Below, one piece after another: positions 44,427-52,035 of a DNA stretch of 64,000 nt (the stretch's first letter is position 1; each line of letters begins with the position of its first letter). The stretch is taken from NCBI RefSeq assembly GCF_000355675.1, contig NC_020888.1:124001-188000 (forward strand). Direction: 5' to 3'. The translations under genes and the position numbers were made by a program. Source of the DNA: Thalassolituus oleivorans MIL-1 (GTDB lineage: Bacteria > Pseudomonadota > Gammaproteobacteria > Pseudomonadales > Oceanobacteraceae). The notes below the pieces were generated by a model that was not told the origin of the DNA, did not search any database, and saw nothing but the letters and a program-made list of their open reading frames with translations.

Positions 44427-44444
44427 GTTACAGGGATGTGACAG
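44427..44444 (-). promoter_or_regulatory. Pho box of the canonical phoBR operon
   Basis: Minus strand: CTGTCAC-ATCC-CTGTAAC, both half-sites near consensus, 46 bases before the phoB start. Confidence 0.8.
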
Positions 44445-44528
44445 TGATCAAACGATTCTTAATTAATAAGGTTTGGTGGTCAAAAACGGTAAAAAACAAT
44501 ACAAAAAGTTGACTTGTTAAAGCATAAA

Positions 44529-45452
44529 TCAGCTTTCGAGGGCGTAATGTCCCACTAAGCCTAACCAAATAATGAGACCAAACCAGTGGCTGCGGCGGAA
44601 TTCTGTAAAGCAATCTTCACGTGAGCGACTGCGTACATTCCATAACTGCCAAGCCAAAAATAGCGCACCCAGTGCAAGCGCTAGATAAAAAGCCCAGCTA
44701 AGGGCTAGTTGACCGGCGGCTAGCCATAAGCACATGAGGTTTAGCACTTGCAGCAGTCCGATCATAAAGAGATCAAGCTCGCCAAATAAGATGGCGGTGG
44801 ATTTCACTCCAATTTTTATATCGCAATCGCGGTCGACCATGGCATAGAGAGTATCGTAAGCCACTGTCCAGACTAAATTGGCGACATACAGCAGCCAGAC
44901 CACCGGCGGTAAAGCATCGGCCTGGGCGGCAAATGCCATCGGAATCGCCCAAGAAAATGCTGCGCCTAAGAACACCTGTGGGAGATGCGTATGGCGTTTC
45001 ATGAAGGGATAAATGGCTGCTAATGCCGCCCCCGCAAATGATAAATAAATCGTTAATGTATTGGTGAATAGCACGAGCCCAAAAGCTAAAGCGCAAAGTA
45101 CTACAAAACCGATAACGGCATGTTTCGTTGATAGCATCCCGGTGGCAAGAGGCCTGTCTTTGGTGCGCTCTACATGGCCATCCACTTTACGGTCGGCAAT
45201 ATCATTGATCACACAACCCGCTGAACGCATGAGGAAGACGCCGATAACGAAGATGATGATGTTACTGATGTCGGCTACACCTTCTGCCGCGACCCACAGA
45301 GCCCAGAGCGTGGGCCATAACAACAGATAAGAGCCTATTGGTTTGTCGAGGCGAGTGATGGCGATCCAAACGCGCCAAGATGGCCATGCGTGGTCGAGTT
45401 TTTGGGTGATGGCGGTTTTATTAATCAAGATAATTCCTAAAAAACGCAGCAT
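44529..45452 (-). CDS. ubiA: 4-hydroxybenzoate polyprenyltransferase
   Basis: It attaches the polyprenyl tail to 4-hydroxybenzoate in ubiquinone synthesis, in the inner membrane. The ATG at 45452 (MLRFLG, 307 residues) is preferred over the upstream TTG. It has eight or nine helices and both Asp-rich substrate motifs: [28 protein letters not shown] and [25 protein letters not shown]. The usual partner ubiC (chorismate lyase) is not beside it. Monocistronic on the minus strand. Confidence 0.96.
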   Translation of the reverse strand: MLRFLGIILINKTAITQKLDHAWPSWRVWIAITRLDKPIGSYLLLWPTLWALWVAAEGVADISNIIIFVIGVFLMRSAGCVINDIADRKVDGHVERTKDRPLATGMLSTKHAVIGFVVLCALAFGLVLFTNTLTIYLSFAGAALAAIYPFMKRHTHLPQVFLGAAFSWAIPMAFAAQADALPPVVWLLYVANLVWTVAYDTLYAMVDRDCDIKIGVKSTAILFGELDLFMIGLLQVLNLMCLWLAAGQLALSWAFYLALALGALFLAWQLWNVRSRSREDCFTEFRRSHWFGLIIWLGLVGHYALES

Positions 45453-45702
45453 TAAGGCCAATTACTAGGATACGCGTCATCGGCTGTGCTGGGGTAAATA
45501 AGTGTCACTTAAGGTTCGCCATTCTAGCGATAACTGGGTGTTATTACAGTCGTGTGATGATTGAATAGAGGTCTTTAAATGCCAATTGACCGAACGAAAG
45601 GGCCTGTCTCATTGTTCTGTGCCCTGAAAAGACCGTTGATTTTATTGTCCGTCATGAGTAGTTTTACCGCCTTTATTGATAGTTACCTTATAGGTCCCCT
45701 GT

Positions 45703-45867
45703 ATGAAAAAGTGGCAATGTGTTGTTTGTGGCTGGATTTACGACGAAGTTGAAGGCGCTCCAGAAGAAGGAATCGCACCAGGCACGCGCTGGGAAGACGT
45801 TCCTGCTGATTTTATCTGCCCAGATTGTGGTGTAGGTAAAGAAGATTTTGAGATGGTTGAAATCTAA
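45703..45867 (+). CDS. rubA: Rubredoxin
   Basis: A 54-residue electron carrier, [15 protein letters not shown] at the start, with the four iron-ligand cysteines in CVVCG (Cys6, Cys9) and CPDCG (Cys39, Cys42) and the usual [17 protein letters not shown] between. The AlkG2/Rd-2-like CxxCG pattern is the type able to feed alkane hydroxylases in marine hydrocarbon degraders, but no alkB is in the window. Its reductase follows 93 bases later, matching Pseudomonas rubA-rubB. Confidence 0.96.
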   Translation: MKKWQCVVCGWIYDEVEGAPEEGIAPGTRWEDVPADFICPDCGVGKEDFEMVEI

Positions 45868-45960
45868 GAATGATCGATGAGTGGTTGCGTTCTGCGGCCA
45901 CTTTCTCCGCGTTTTAGCCGCACTTTAACGCCTCCCTGAGAAACAAAATCGGAAGAAATT

Positions 45961-47118
45961 ATGAGCAATAGCACAGCCCCATTCGTAGTAATTGGCACCG
46001 GATTGGCGGGATATAACCTCGTCAAAGAGCTGCGTAAGTTGGCACCTGAGCAAGAGATCATCATGATCACTGCGGATGACGGGCGTAATTACTCAAAGCC
46101 GATGCTTTCTACCGGTTTTGGCAAAAATAAAAGCGCAGACGAGTTAGCGATGGGCAGTGCTGCCGATATGGCTGCACAACTGAATATCGTGATTCGTACT
46201 CACACCAGTGTGACTAAAATCGACACCGCCAATCATAAGGTATTTGTTGGTGAAGAACCGATCAGCTACAGCAAATTGGTATTGGCGTGGGGAGCTGAAG
46301 CCATTCGTCCTCGCATGGAAGGCGACGGTGCTGATCGTGTTTTCTCTATCAATGATTTGGAAGATTATGCCAGCTTCCGTGCGATTGTTGATGGTAAGAA
46401 GCGTGTCTTGGTTATGGGCGCAGGCTTGATTGGCTGCGAATTTGCCAATGATATGGTTAACGGTGGTTTTGAGGTCGAAGTGGTTGCACCATGTGAGCAC
46501 ATCTTGCCAACGTTACTGCCTACGGAAGCCGCTCACGCTGTGCAGGAAGGTCTGGAAGGTCTGGGTGTTAAATTCCATTTAGGCCCGCTGGTTACTCGTA
46601 TTAATCGCGATGGCGACGGTGTCGTTGCTCAGTTAAGCAATGGTACTAACGTTGCCGCTGATGCGGTTGTTTCTGCTATTGGCTTGCGTCCGCGTTTAGA
46701 TTTAGCCGTTAAAGCGGGTATTCAAGTAAACCACGGTATTGTTGCCGACCGTTTACTGCAAACCAGTGAACCTGATGTTTACACCCTTGGTGACTGTGCT
46801 GAAGTTGAAGGTCGTGTATTGCTTTATGTACTACCATTGATGGCGAGTGCTCGTGCGTTGGCGAAGACCTTAACGGGGACGCCGACGGAAGTAAGCTACG
46901 GTGTGATGCCGGTAACCGTAAAAACTCCAGTAGTCCCTGTGGTGGTCTCTCCGGCAGCGCCAGACAGCGCAGGTCGTTGGATTATTGAGCGAGAAGGTGC
47001 CGATGTTCAGGCTGAATTCCGCAACGAAGCGGGAGATTTACTGGGTTACGCTTTGACCGGAGCCAAGGTAATGAATAAAGTAGCACTCAACAAAGAACTT
47101 CCGGCAATCATGCCGTAA
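45961..47118 (+). CDS. rubB: Rubredoxin-NAD(+) reductase
   Basis: A 385-residue FAD-dependent NADH:rubredoxin oxidoreductase. The FAD-binding motif is VVIGTGLAGYNLVKELRKL at the N-terminus. Next are RNYSKPMLSTGF, a second Rossmann motif for NADH (RVLVMGAGLIGCEFANDMV, ~146-164), and the ATG/GD flavin motifs (VVSAIGLRPRLDL, VYTLGDCAEVEG). The C-terminal domain is typical of AlkT/RubB. It passes electrons from NADH to the adjacent rubredoxin. Confidence 0.95.
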   Translation: MSNSTAPFVVIGTGLAGYNLVKELRKLAPEQEIIMITADDGRNYSKPMLSTGFGKNKSADELAMGSAADMAAQLNIVIRTHTSVTKIDTANHKVFVGEEPISYSKLVLAWGAEAIRPRMEGDGADRVFSINDLEDYASFRAIVDGKKRVLVMGAGLIGCEFANDMVNGGFEVEVVAPCEHILPTLLPTEAAHAVQEGLEGLGVKFHLGPLVTRINRDGDGVVAQLSNGTNVAADAVVSAIGLRPRLDLAVKAGIQVNHGIVADRLLQTSEPDVYTLGDCAEVEGRVLLYVLPLMASARALAKTLTGTPTEVSYGVMPVTVKTPVVPVVVSPAAPDSAGRWIIEREGADVQAEFRNEAGDLLGYALTGAKVMNKVALNKELPAIMP

Positions 47119-47176
47119 GCTTCGACTGTTTCGTAGTCCTGCGGGATGAATAAAAAATAGATTAAGGAAAAGCATT

Positions 47177-47449
47177 ATGCGTAAACCAGAACTGGCAGCT
47201 GCCATCGCTGAAAAAGCGGATCTAACTAAAGAAAAAGCGGCTGAAGTACTGAATGCTGTGACCGATCAAATTGCTAAAGCATTAGGCGAAGGCGATTCTG
47301 TTACCTTGATTGGTTTTGGTACATTTGAAGTTCGTAACCGTGCAGAGCGTCAGGGTAAAAACCCTCAGACTGGTGCTCCTATCACGATTGCGGCTGCTAA
47401 AGTGCCTGCGTTCAAGCCTGGTAAAGGTTTGAAGGAGATCGTGCAATAA
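47177..47449 (+). CDS. HU-family DNA-binding protein
   Basis: 90 residues of the HU/IHF fold: RKPELAAAIAEKADLTKEKAAEVLNAVTDQI, then the arm region GFGTFEVRNRAERQGKNPQTGAPITI with the conserved RxGxNPxTG, ending PAFKPGKGLKEIV. A nucleoid protein that bends DNA. It is the homologue of the HU-like gene next to rubB in Pseudomonas rather than the main hupB near lon. The next gene's probable translation start lies at or just after its stop. Confidence 0.95.
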   Translation: MRKPELAAAIAEKADLTKEKAAEVLNAVTDQIAKALGEGDSVTLIGFGTFEVRNRAERQGKNPQTGAPITIAAAKVPAFKPGKGLKEIVQ

Positions 47450-47493
47450 GCACGAATACTCCCCAAGGGCTGACCCGTGAGTGGGTCAGTCGC

Positions 47494-47997
47494 TTGGTGA
47501 TTGGCGAGGGGCTATGCCCCTTTGCCCGTCCCGTTTTCGATTCCCTTCTAATTGAAGTTTGCGATTCCTCCGATGCTGGTGACGTTACCAGTGCTTTTAT
47601 GGATTTACTGCAACGAGTTGCGGAAGCTGATCCTGCAGAGCTGCCGACAGCTCTTTTTGTTATGCCGAATGTTTTTGCTGATTTCGATGAATATTGGAAT
47701 TGGACGGCTATCTGCGACAATTTGCTAGCCCAAATGCGGTATGAGGGCCTTATTCAATTGGCGACGTTTCACCCTCAATATTTGTTTGAAGGTGAAGATG
47801 AAAATGACGCTAGCCACTACAGCAACCGCTCACCGTACCCGATGCTACACTTGATTCGCGAGGCAGATATTGAAGCCGCCCTGCTACAAGTTAGCCATCC
47901 AGAACGTATTCCCGAACGTAATCGTCAACATTTGCGCCGTATTGGTGTAGAAGGACTGTTACAAATCGTGCCAGTTCTGGCAAAATCACGCCCTTAA
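47494..47997 (+). CDS. DUF1415-family protein
   Basis: 167 residues from the only standard start (TTG 47494). The family core is clear: VIGEGLCPFARP, ALFVMPNVFADFDEYWNW, LATFHPQYLFEGEDENDASHYSNRSPYPMLHLIRE, HPERIPERNRQHLRRIG. Function unknown. The DUF1415 N-terminus normally extends upstream, and here the frame continues upstream without stop (TNTPQGLTREWVSRL, family-like) back to 47425. AAGGAG at 47432-47437 is correctly placed for an ATA at 47446. The true start may therefore be a non-standard codon overlapping the HU stop. Confidence 0.82.
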   Translation: MVIGEGLCPFARPVFDSLLIEVCDSSDAGDVTSAFMDLLQRVAEADPAELPTALFVMPNVFADFDEYWNWTAICDNLLAQMRYEGLIQLATFHPQYLFEGEDENDASHYSNRSPYPMLHLIREADIEAALLQVSHPERIPERNRQHLRRIGVEGLLQIVPVLAKSRP

Positions 47998-48018
47998 TTC
48001 TCCTGAGGATCGTTTGTC

Positions 48019-48387
48019 ATGATCAAGTTTCGCCTGTTACTCTGGGCACTGGCGCTGTTAATGAAGAAGGCTGCTAAGAAAAATCCAGACTTCCGCCAGC
48101 AGTTAGAGGGTAAGGATTTTGCGTTTCAGCTACAAACTGCCGATGGTGCTTTGGTGCGTCAGTACCGTGTACTCAACAATACAGTGCGTAGTAAAAGCAA
48201 AGCCCATAAATCGCCAGCATTCACCATCGCCTTTCGTGATGCTGAAGTTGGATTGAAAGTGTTAACGTCGAAAAACCCGAATGCGTTTATGAAAGCCATT
48301 CAGGATAAAGATGTGGTTATTAGTGGCGATCTATCGCTTGTTATGTGGTTCCAAGGTATTAGTAAATACCTGAAGCCGAGTAAGTAA
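48019..48387 (+). CDS. SCP2 sterol-binding-like small protein
   Basis: 122 residues. A basic, hydrophobic N-terminal helix (FRLLLWALALLMKKAAKKN) could associate with membrane. The rest (FAFQLQTADGALVRQYRVLNN, PAFTIAFRDAEVGLKVLTSKNPNAFMKAIQDKDVVISGDLSLVMWFQGISKYL) has the strand order and the 'G.....W' ending of SCP2-like lipid-binding domains. Probably a lipid carrier; ligand unknown. Good ribosome site (GAGGA), 21 bases after the DUF1415 gene and 29 bases before the symporter gene. Confidence 0.7.
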   Translation: MIKFRLLLWALALLMKKAAKKNPDFRQQLEGKDFAFQLQTADGALVRQYRVLNNTVRSKSKAHKSPAFTIAFRDAEVGLKVLTSKNPNAFMKAIQDKDVVISGDLSLVMWFQGISKYLKPSK

Positions 48388-48416
48388 ATTCATTCTACCC
48401 CCTAGGAGATCGCGCG

Positions 48417-49688
48417 ATGACACTCACAAAGCAGATTCTGCTGGCGATGGTCGCGGCGATACTCCTTGGTGGGCTAGCCCAGCAATTGCTGGCGATGCCC
48501 AACCTCTATGAGCCTCTGCGCTACGTTCTAGATGATGTTTTATTAGGCGGTGTTTTTGCACTCGCGGGTAAGATCTTCGTTGCTAGTTTAAAGTTATTGG
48601 TTGTCCCTTTGGTTTTTGTATCGCTCGTCTGTGGTGTTTGCCATTTGCGAGATCAGAGCACGCTTGGCTGGCTGAGCCTTAAAACTATTCTCCTGTATCT
48701 GGCGACGACGGCAATTGCAATTACCATTGCTCTGACGATGGCGACGCTAGTTGGCCCGGGTAAGGGCATCGACTTGGTTACCGAGACAACCTTCTCGCCG
48801 CCTGCCGCCATGCCTCTGCTGGATGTATTAGTGAATATATTCCCAACCAATCCGTTTAAGGCGATGGTTGATGGCAACATGTTGCAAGTCATTGTTTTTG
48901 CATTACTTATTGGTTTGGCGATTGGTCGTAGCGGGGTTGCAGGCGAGCGCATAGGTCACCAGTTTAACGACTGGAATGAAATTTTAATGACCTTGATTTC
49001 ACTACTGATGAAGTTCGCACCATACGGCGTATTCAGTTTGCTGTTTGTATTGTTTGCCAAACAAGGTTTGGGCGCTATTAGCGATCTCGCAGTCTATATG
49101 CTGACCGTGATTGCTGTGTTGCTGATTCATGGTTTGATCGTTTATCCGCTTATTTTACGCGTCTTTACTGGGCTTTCTCCCTTTGTCTTTCTCGCCAAAA
49201 TGAGTCACGTGCAATTGTTCGCCTTCAGTACCGCGTCGAGTAATGCGACCTTGCCTGTGACGATGAAAACCGTTGAGGAAGGCTTAGGTGTGCAAAAAAG
49301 AGTAGCATCGTTTGCTTTACCGATGGGGGCCACCATTAATATGGACGGTACGGCCATTATGCAGGGCGTTGCGACCGTCTTTATTTCTCAAGCTTTTGGT
49401 TTAGAGCTCACCATCGGCAATTTCGTCATGGTTATTGTCACGGCGACATTAGCTTCTATTGGTACTGCGGGTGTGCCTGGGGTTGGCTTGGTAACTCTCG
49501 CCCTTGTTTTGCAGCAAGTTGGCCTGCCGGTCGAAGGCATTGCTTTGATTATCGGCGTCGATCGCTTGTTAGATATGATTCGCACTGCGGTTAATGTCAC
49601 GGGTGATGCGATGGTGTCCGTTGTGGTGGCACGCAGTGAGGGTGCTCTCGATGAGGCCTGCTATTATGACCAACAGGCTTCTTCATAA
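48417..49688 (+). CDS. Dicarboxylate/amino acid:cation symporter (DAACS family)
   Basis: A 423-residue glutamate/dicarboxylate symporter with eight membrane helices and two re-entrant loops. Motifs are FSTASSNATLPVTMKTVEEGLGV (HP1 with the Ser-rich loop), LPMGATINMDGTAIMQGVATVFISQA (helix 7, Asn-Met-Asp Na+ site), GVPGVGLVTLALVLQQVGLP (HP2) and GVDRLLDMIRTAVNVTGDAMVSVVV (helix 8 substrate ligands Asp/Arg/Asn). Arg in 'DMIRTAVNV' is compatible with dicarboxylates or acidic amino acids. Preceded by GGAG. Confidence 0.93.
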   Translation: MTLTKQILLAMVAAILLGGLAQQLLAMPNLYEPLRYVLDDVLLGGVFALAGKIFVASLKLLVVPLVFVSLVCGVCHLRDQSTLGWLSLKTILLYLATTAIAITIALTMATLVGPGKGIDLVTETTFSPPAAMPLLDVLVNIFPTNPFKAMVDGNMLQVIVFALLIGLAIGRSGVAGERIGHQFNDWNEILMTLISLLMKFAPYGVFSLLFVLFAKQGLGAISDLAVYMLTVIAVLLIHGLIVYPLILRVFTGLSPFVFLAKMSHVQLFAFSTASSNATLPVTMKTVEEGLGVQKRVASFALPMGATINMDGTAIMQGVATVFISQAFGLELTIGNFVMVIVTATLASIGTAGVPGVGLVTLALVLQQVGLPVEGIALIIGVDRLLDMIRTAVNVTGDAMVSVVVARSEGALDEACYYDQQASS

Positions 49689-49702
49689 TTTAAGGTAGGG
49701 TT

Positions 49703-50494
49703 ATGCCAGTAGTACATAGTCGGGCGGTCGGCGTGTTGAGTGGGTTGCTGATGTCCGTCGGTGTTTTCGCCATCGAGCCAGTGCAATCTGCTGCGCCAAC
49801 GTTTTATCCGGCAAATTCATCATCGTCACTCGTGGTTAACGAGGGGATCGAGACGCCTGTAGAGACGATTGATCTTGCAGGTGATGCGATTCGCCTGTCA
49901 GGATTGAATGGCCTTGCCGAGCAAGTACGTAACGTCGCGCAACAAGTGTTGAATCTTCGTGCCGTTCCAATTGGTCGTCAATACGATGTGGCTGGTAGTC
50001 TTGCTCAGCGTTGGGCTCCGTTAAATGTACAGCGCGTATTGCGAAGTGAGTTCGACTCTCTGAATGATGTTCAACAGCAAGATATTCTTACAGCCCTAGA
50101 AGCTCCATCTGTTGAGCGTGCACGTACTCTTGAGTTAGAAGCGATTGCCTCGCAAAGCAGTGCCGAGTTTCGTGATTATATGTCGCGTTTACGCACTCAG
50201 GCGCCCGCCGCATCCCGGCTAGCGTTAATCGAACAGCTTGATAATGTGCAGCACTTTTCATCCATGATGGTACTTGCTCGTAATGCGGCTTATCCCGTAT
50301 TGCAGGAACATTTAAAAGATTGGCAGCCGACAGCAGGTTGGGCTGTAAAGACGCAAACGCAAACGCGTGAGTTTTTATTCTACGTGCATCGTCATACTAG
50401 CAACGAGCAATTGCGAGAATTAATTACTCAGTGGCAGACGCCGGCGTTGCAACAATGGCTGCAGCAGTTGGAACCTAAGCTCAGTGCTTTGTGA
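49703..50494 (+). CDS. Uncharacterised secreted helical protein
   Basis: 263 residues with an N-terminal signal peptide (to about residue 23-30, VGVLSGLLMSVGVFA). The mature part is mostly alpha-helical, Gln-rich and Leu-rich (GLAEQVRNVAQQVLNL, LRSEFDSLNDVQQQDILTAL, WQTPALQQWLQQLEPKLSAL) without cysteines or catalytic motifs I can name. It is probably periplasmic. It follows the symporter by 14 bases and ends in a terminator, so it is the last gene of the run that starts at rubA or HU. I do not recognise the family. Confidence 0.7.
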   Translation: MPVVHSRAVGVLSGLLMSVGVFAIEPVQSAAPTFYPANSSSSLVVNEGIETPVETIDLAGDAIRLSGLNGLAEQVRNVAQQVLNLRAVPIGRQYDVAGSLAQRWAPLNVQRVLRSEFDSLNDVQQQDILTALEAPSVERARTLELEAIASQSSAEFRDYMSRLRTQAPAASRLALIEQLDNVQHFSSMMVLARNAAYPVLQEHLKDWQPTAGWAVKTQTQTREFLFYVHRHTSNEQLRELITQWQTPALQQWLQQLEPKLSAL

Positions 50495-50506
50495 TATACA
50501 GCCATA

Positions 50507-50536
50507 AAAAAAGCGGATGATTTATCCGCTTTTTTG
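50507..50536. terminator. Bidirectional terminator
   Basis: AAGCGGAT/ATCCGCTT stem with a 5-base loop, flanked by A's and T6, between the secreted protein gene and the converging HDOD gene. Confidence 0.9.
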
Positions 50537-50553
50537 TATTGCCGAATACTCAA

Positions 50554-51957
50554 TTAAGATGCCGCATTGAGCATACTGACTAGTTCGTTAAGATCGTCTA
50601 AACGTTCCAGCACCGACTGAGTGACCTCATCGACGGCTTCTTCGCTTAGATTAATATCATCGAGCATAGCGATTGGCGGTTGTTCGAATGGACCATCACC
50701 AAAACCATGACGACGAAGGCTTCGAATTGCTACATAGAGTATGTTGGCGTACATGGCATGTTCGCCATCGTATTTAGGATTATGGTGTTGGCGAATAGCG
50801 GTTACTAGTTCTTCTGGCATTTGCCATTGCTGCATTAAACAAGCGGCACATTGTTCGCGGGTCATTCCAAGCAAGTACCGTTCAACGTAAAAACGGTTGA
50901 TATGCGGATTCGCTTCGATATGGCGGTTAACCAATGAAAACTGCGGCGGGAATACTTGTCCCAAAATTAAGAAGCCGAAGTTATGCAATAAGCCGCATAA
51001 ATAAGCTAGACCTTGACTTGGGCGGTGCTTAGCAGGCATTCGTTTAACCAGCTCACCACACAAAGTAGCGGTAACGATGGCTTGCTGCCAAAAGGGTGCA
51101 TAGCCATGCGGACCTTCTTTTGGTACTGCCAGTGTGCGCCCTAGCGCTAGTCCGAGTGCTAGGTTGATGACTAGATCAAATCCGAGTACGCGAATAACGG
51201 CTTCTTCAACCGTTTTTACTTCGCCGCGCACACCGTAGTATGGAGAACGAGCCCAGCTAATCACTTGCGCTGACATTCCTGGATCTAATTCAACTGTGTG
51301 TGATAACGACTTGGTATCGGCATTAGGATCGACTCTGAGCTCAATAATCCGCCGTGCGGTTTCTGGTAGTGGCGGTAAATCGAGAGTTTCTTCCAAGCGC
51401 TGGCGAATGCGCTTGGGAGTAAATTGGCGAATCGCCGAATTCACATCATCAAGGTCTTGTTCGGCATTGTTTTCTAGCACTTCTGGCTGTAACGGTGCGG
51501 TGTAGCAACCGATATGGGAACTGGTGGTTAGTGCCTTGAATTGGTCCATGGGTAATTTCAGCCATTCATGACTGGCACCCGAAACAATGAACAGCTCATC
51601 TTGGTTCAACAAGGCTTCGTCGACCATGCTTTCTAATGAGGTTACTTGCGGTAGCGCGGGCATTTCATCAAGACCGTACTGTTCTTTGATGCGATCCAGC
51701 TCTTTTTGCGTGAGGGCAATAAATTGGCGGCCAAACGCTAACGACAGTTGGCTCAGATCGAGCATACGATTGCCAGGAATAACGACTTGAATCTTGCCCA
51801 AATCATCTTTCAAGAACACAACGTTAGCGACCTTGGATGAATATGACGCTGGAGGGTTGCTTTGCATAATTTCGAACAGTTCCTGGTCGTCGGTATGGCT
51901 GTAGGAGATGCTCCAGTCGTCCAGCACTTTAAGCACCGCAGCAGGTATGGCTGACAT
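50554..51957 (-). CDS. YbaK-like/HDOD fusion protein
   Basis: 467 residues. The N-terminal half (~1-165) resembles a YbaK/ProX aminoacyl-tRNA deacylase domain (VVFLKDDLGKIQVVIPGNRMLDLSQLSLAFGRQF... VSGASHEWLKL) but is shorter and without obvious active-site Lys. The C-terminal half (~190-400) is an HDOD signalling domain: LPPLPETARRIIELRVDPNADTKSLSHTVELDPGMSAQVISWARSPYYG, GLLHNFGFLILGQVFP. The HDOD part has lost most HD metal ligands, as usual, so it is regulatory rather than catalytic. Monocistronic, between a terminator and recG. Confidence 0.82.
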   Translation of the reverse strand: MSAIPAAVLKVLDDWSISYSHTDDQELFEIMQSNPPASYSSKVANVVFLKDDLGKIQVVIPGNRMLDLSQLSLAFGRQFIALTQKELDRIKEQYGLDEMPALPQVTSLESMVDEALLNQDELFIVSGASHEWLKLPMDQFKALTTSSHIGCYTAPLQPEVLENNAEQDLDDVNSAIRQFTPKRIRQRLEETLDLPPLPETARRIIELRVDPNADTKSLSHTVELDPGMSAQVISWARSPYYGVRGEVKTVEEAVIRVLGFDLVINLALGLALGRTLAVPKEGPHGYAPFWQQAIVTATLCGELVKRMPAKHRPSQGLAYLCGLLHNFGFLILGQVFPPQFSLVNRHIEANPHINRFYVERYLLGMTREQCAACLMQQWQMPEELVTAIRQHHNPKYDGEHAMYANILYVAIRSLRRHGFGDGPFEQPPIAMLDDINLSEEAVDEVTQSVLERLDDLNELVSMLNAAS

Positions 51958-52035
51958 AGCAGGAGTCCTTGCAGTTAAGTTAAATCGTGAATCTAACTAT
52001 AGTCGAGGATTCTGCTGTCGGTAGGAAATTACCAA

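Noticed and set aside
45547..45564. Pho-box-like sequence between ubiA and rubredoxin
   Set aside because: Only one half-site (CTGTAAT on the minus strand) matches; the other does not.
45579..45770. Short frame overlapping the rubredoxin start in another phase
   Set aside because: Ends inside rubredoxin, lacks a ribosome site and family features.
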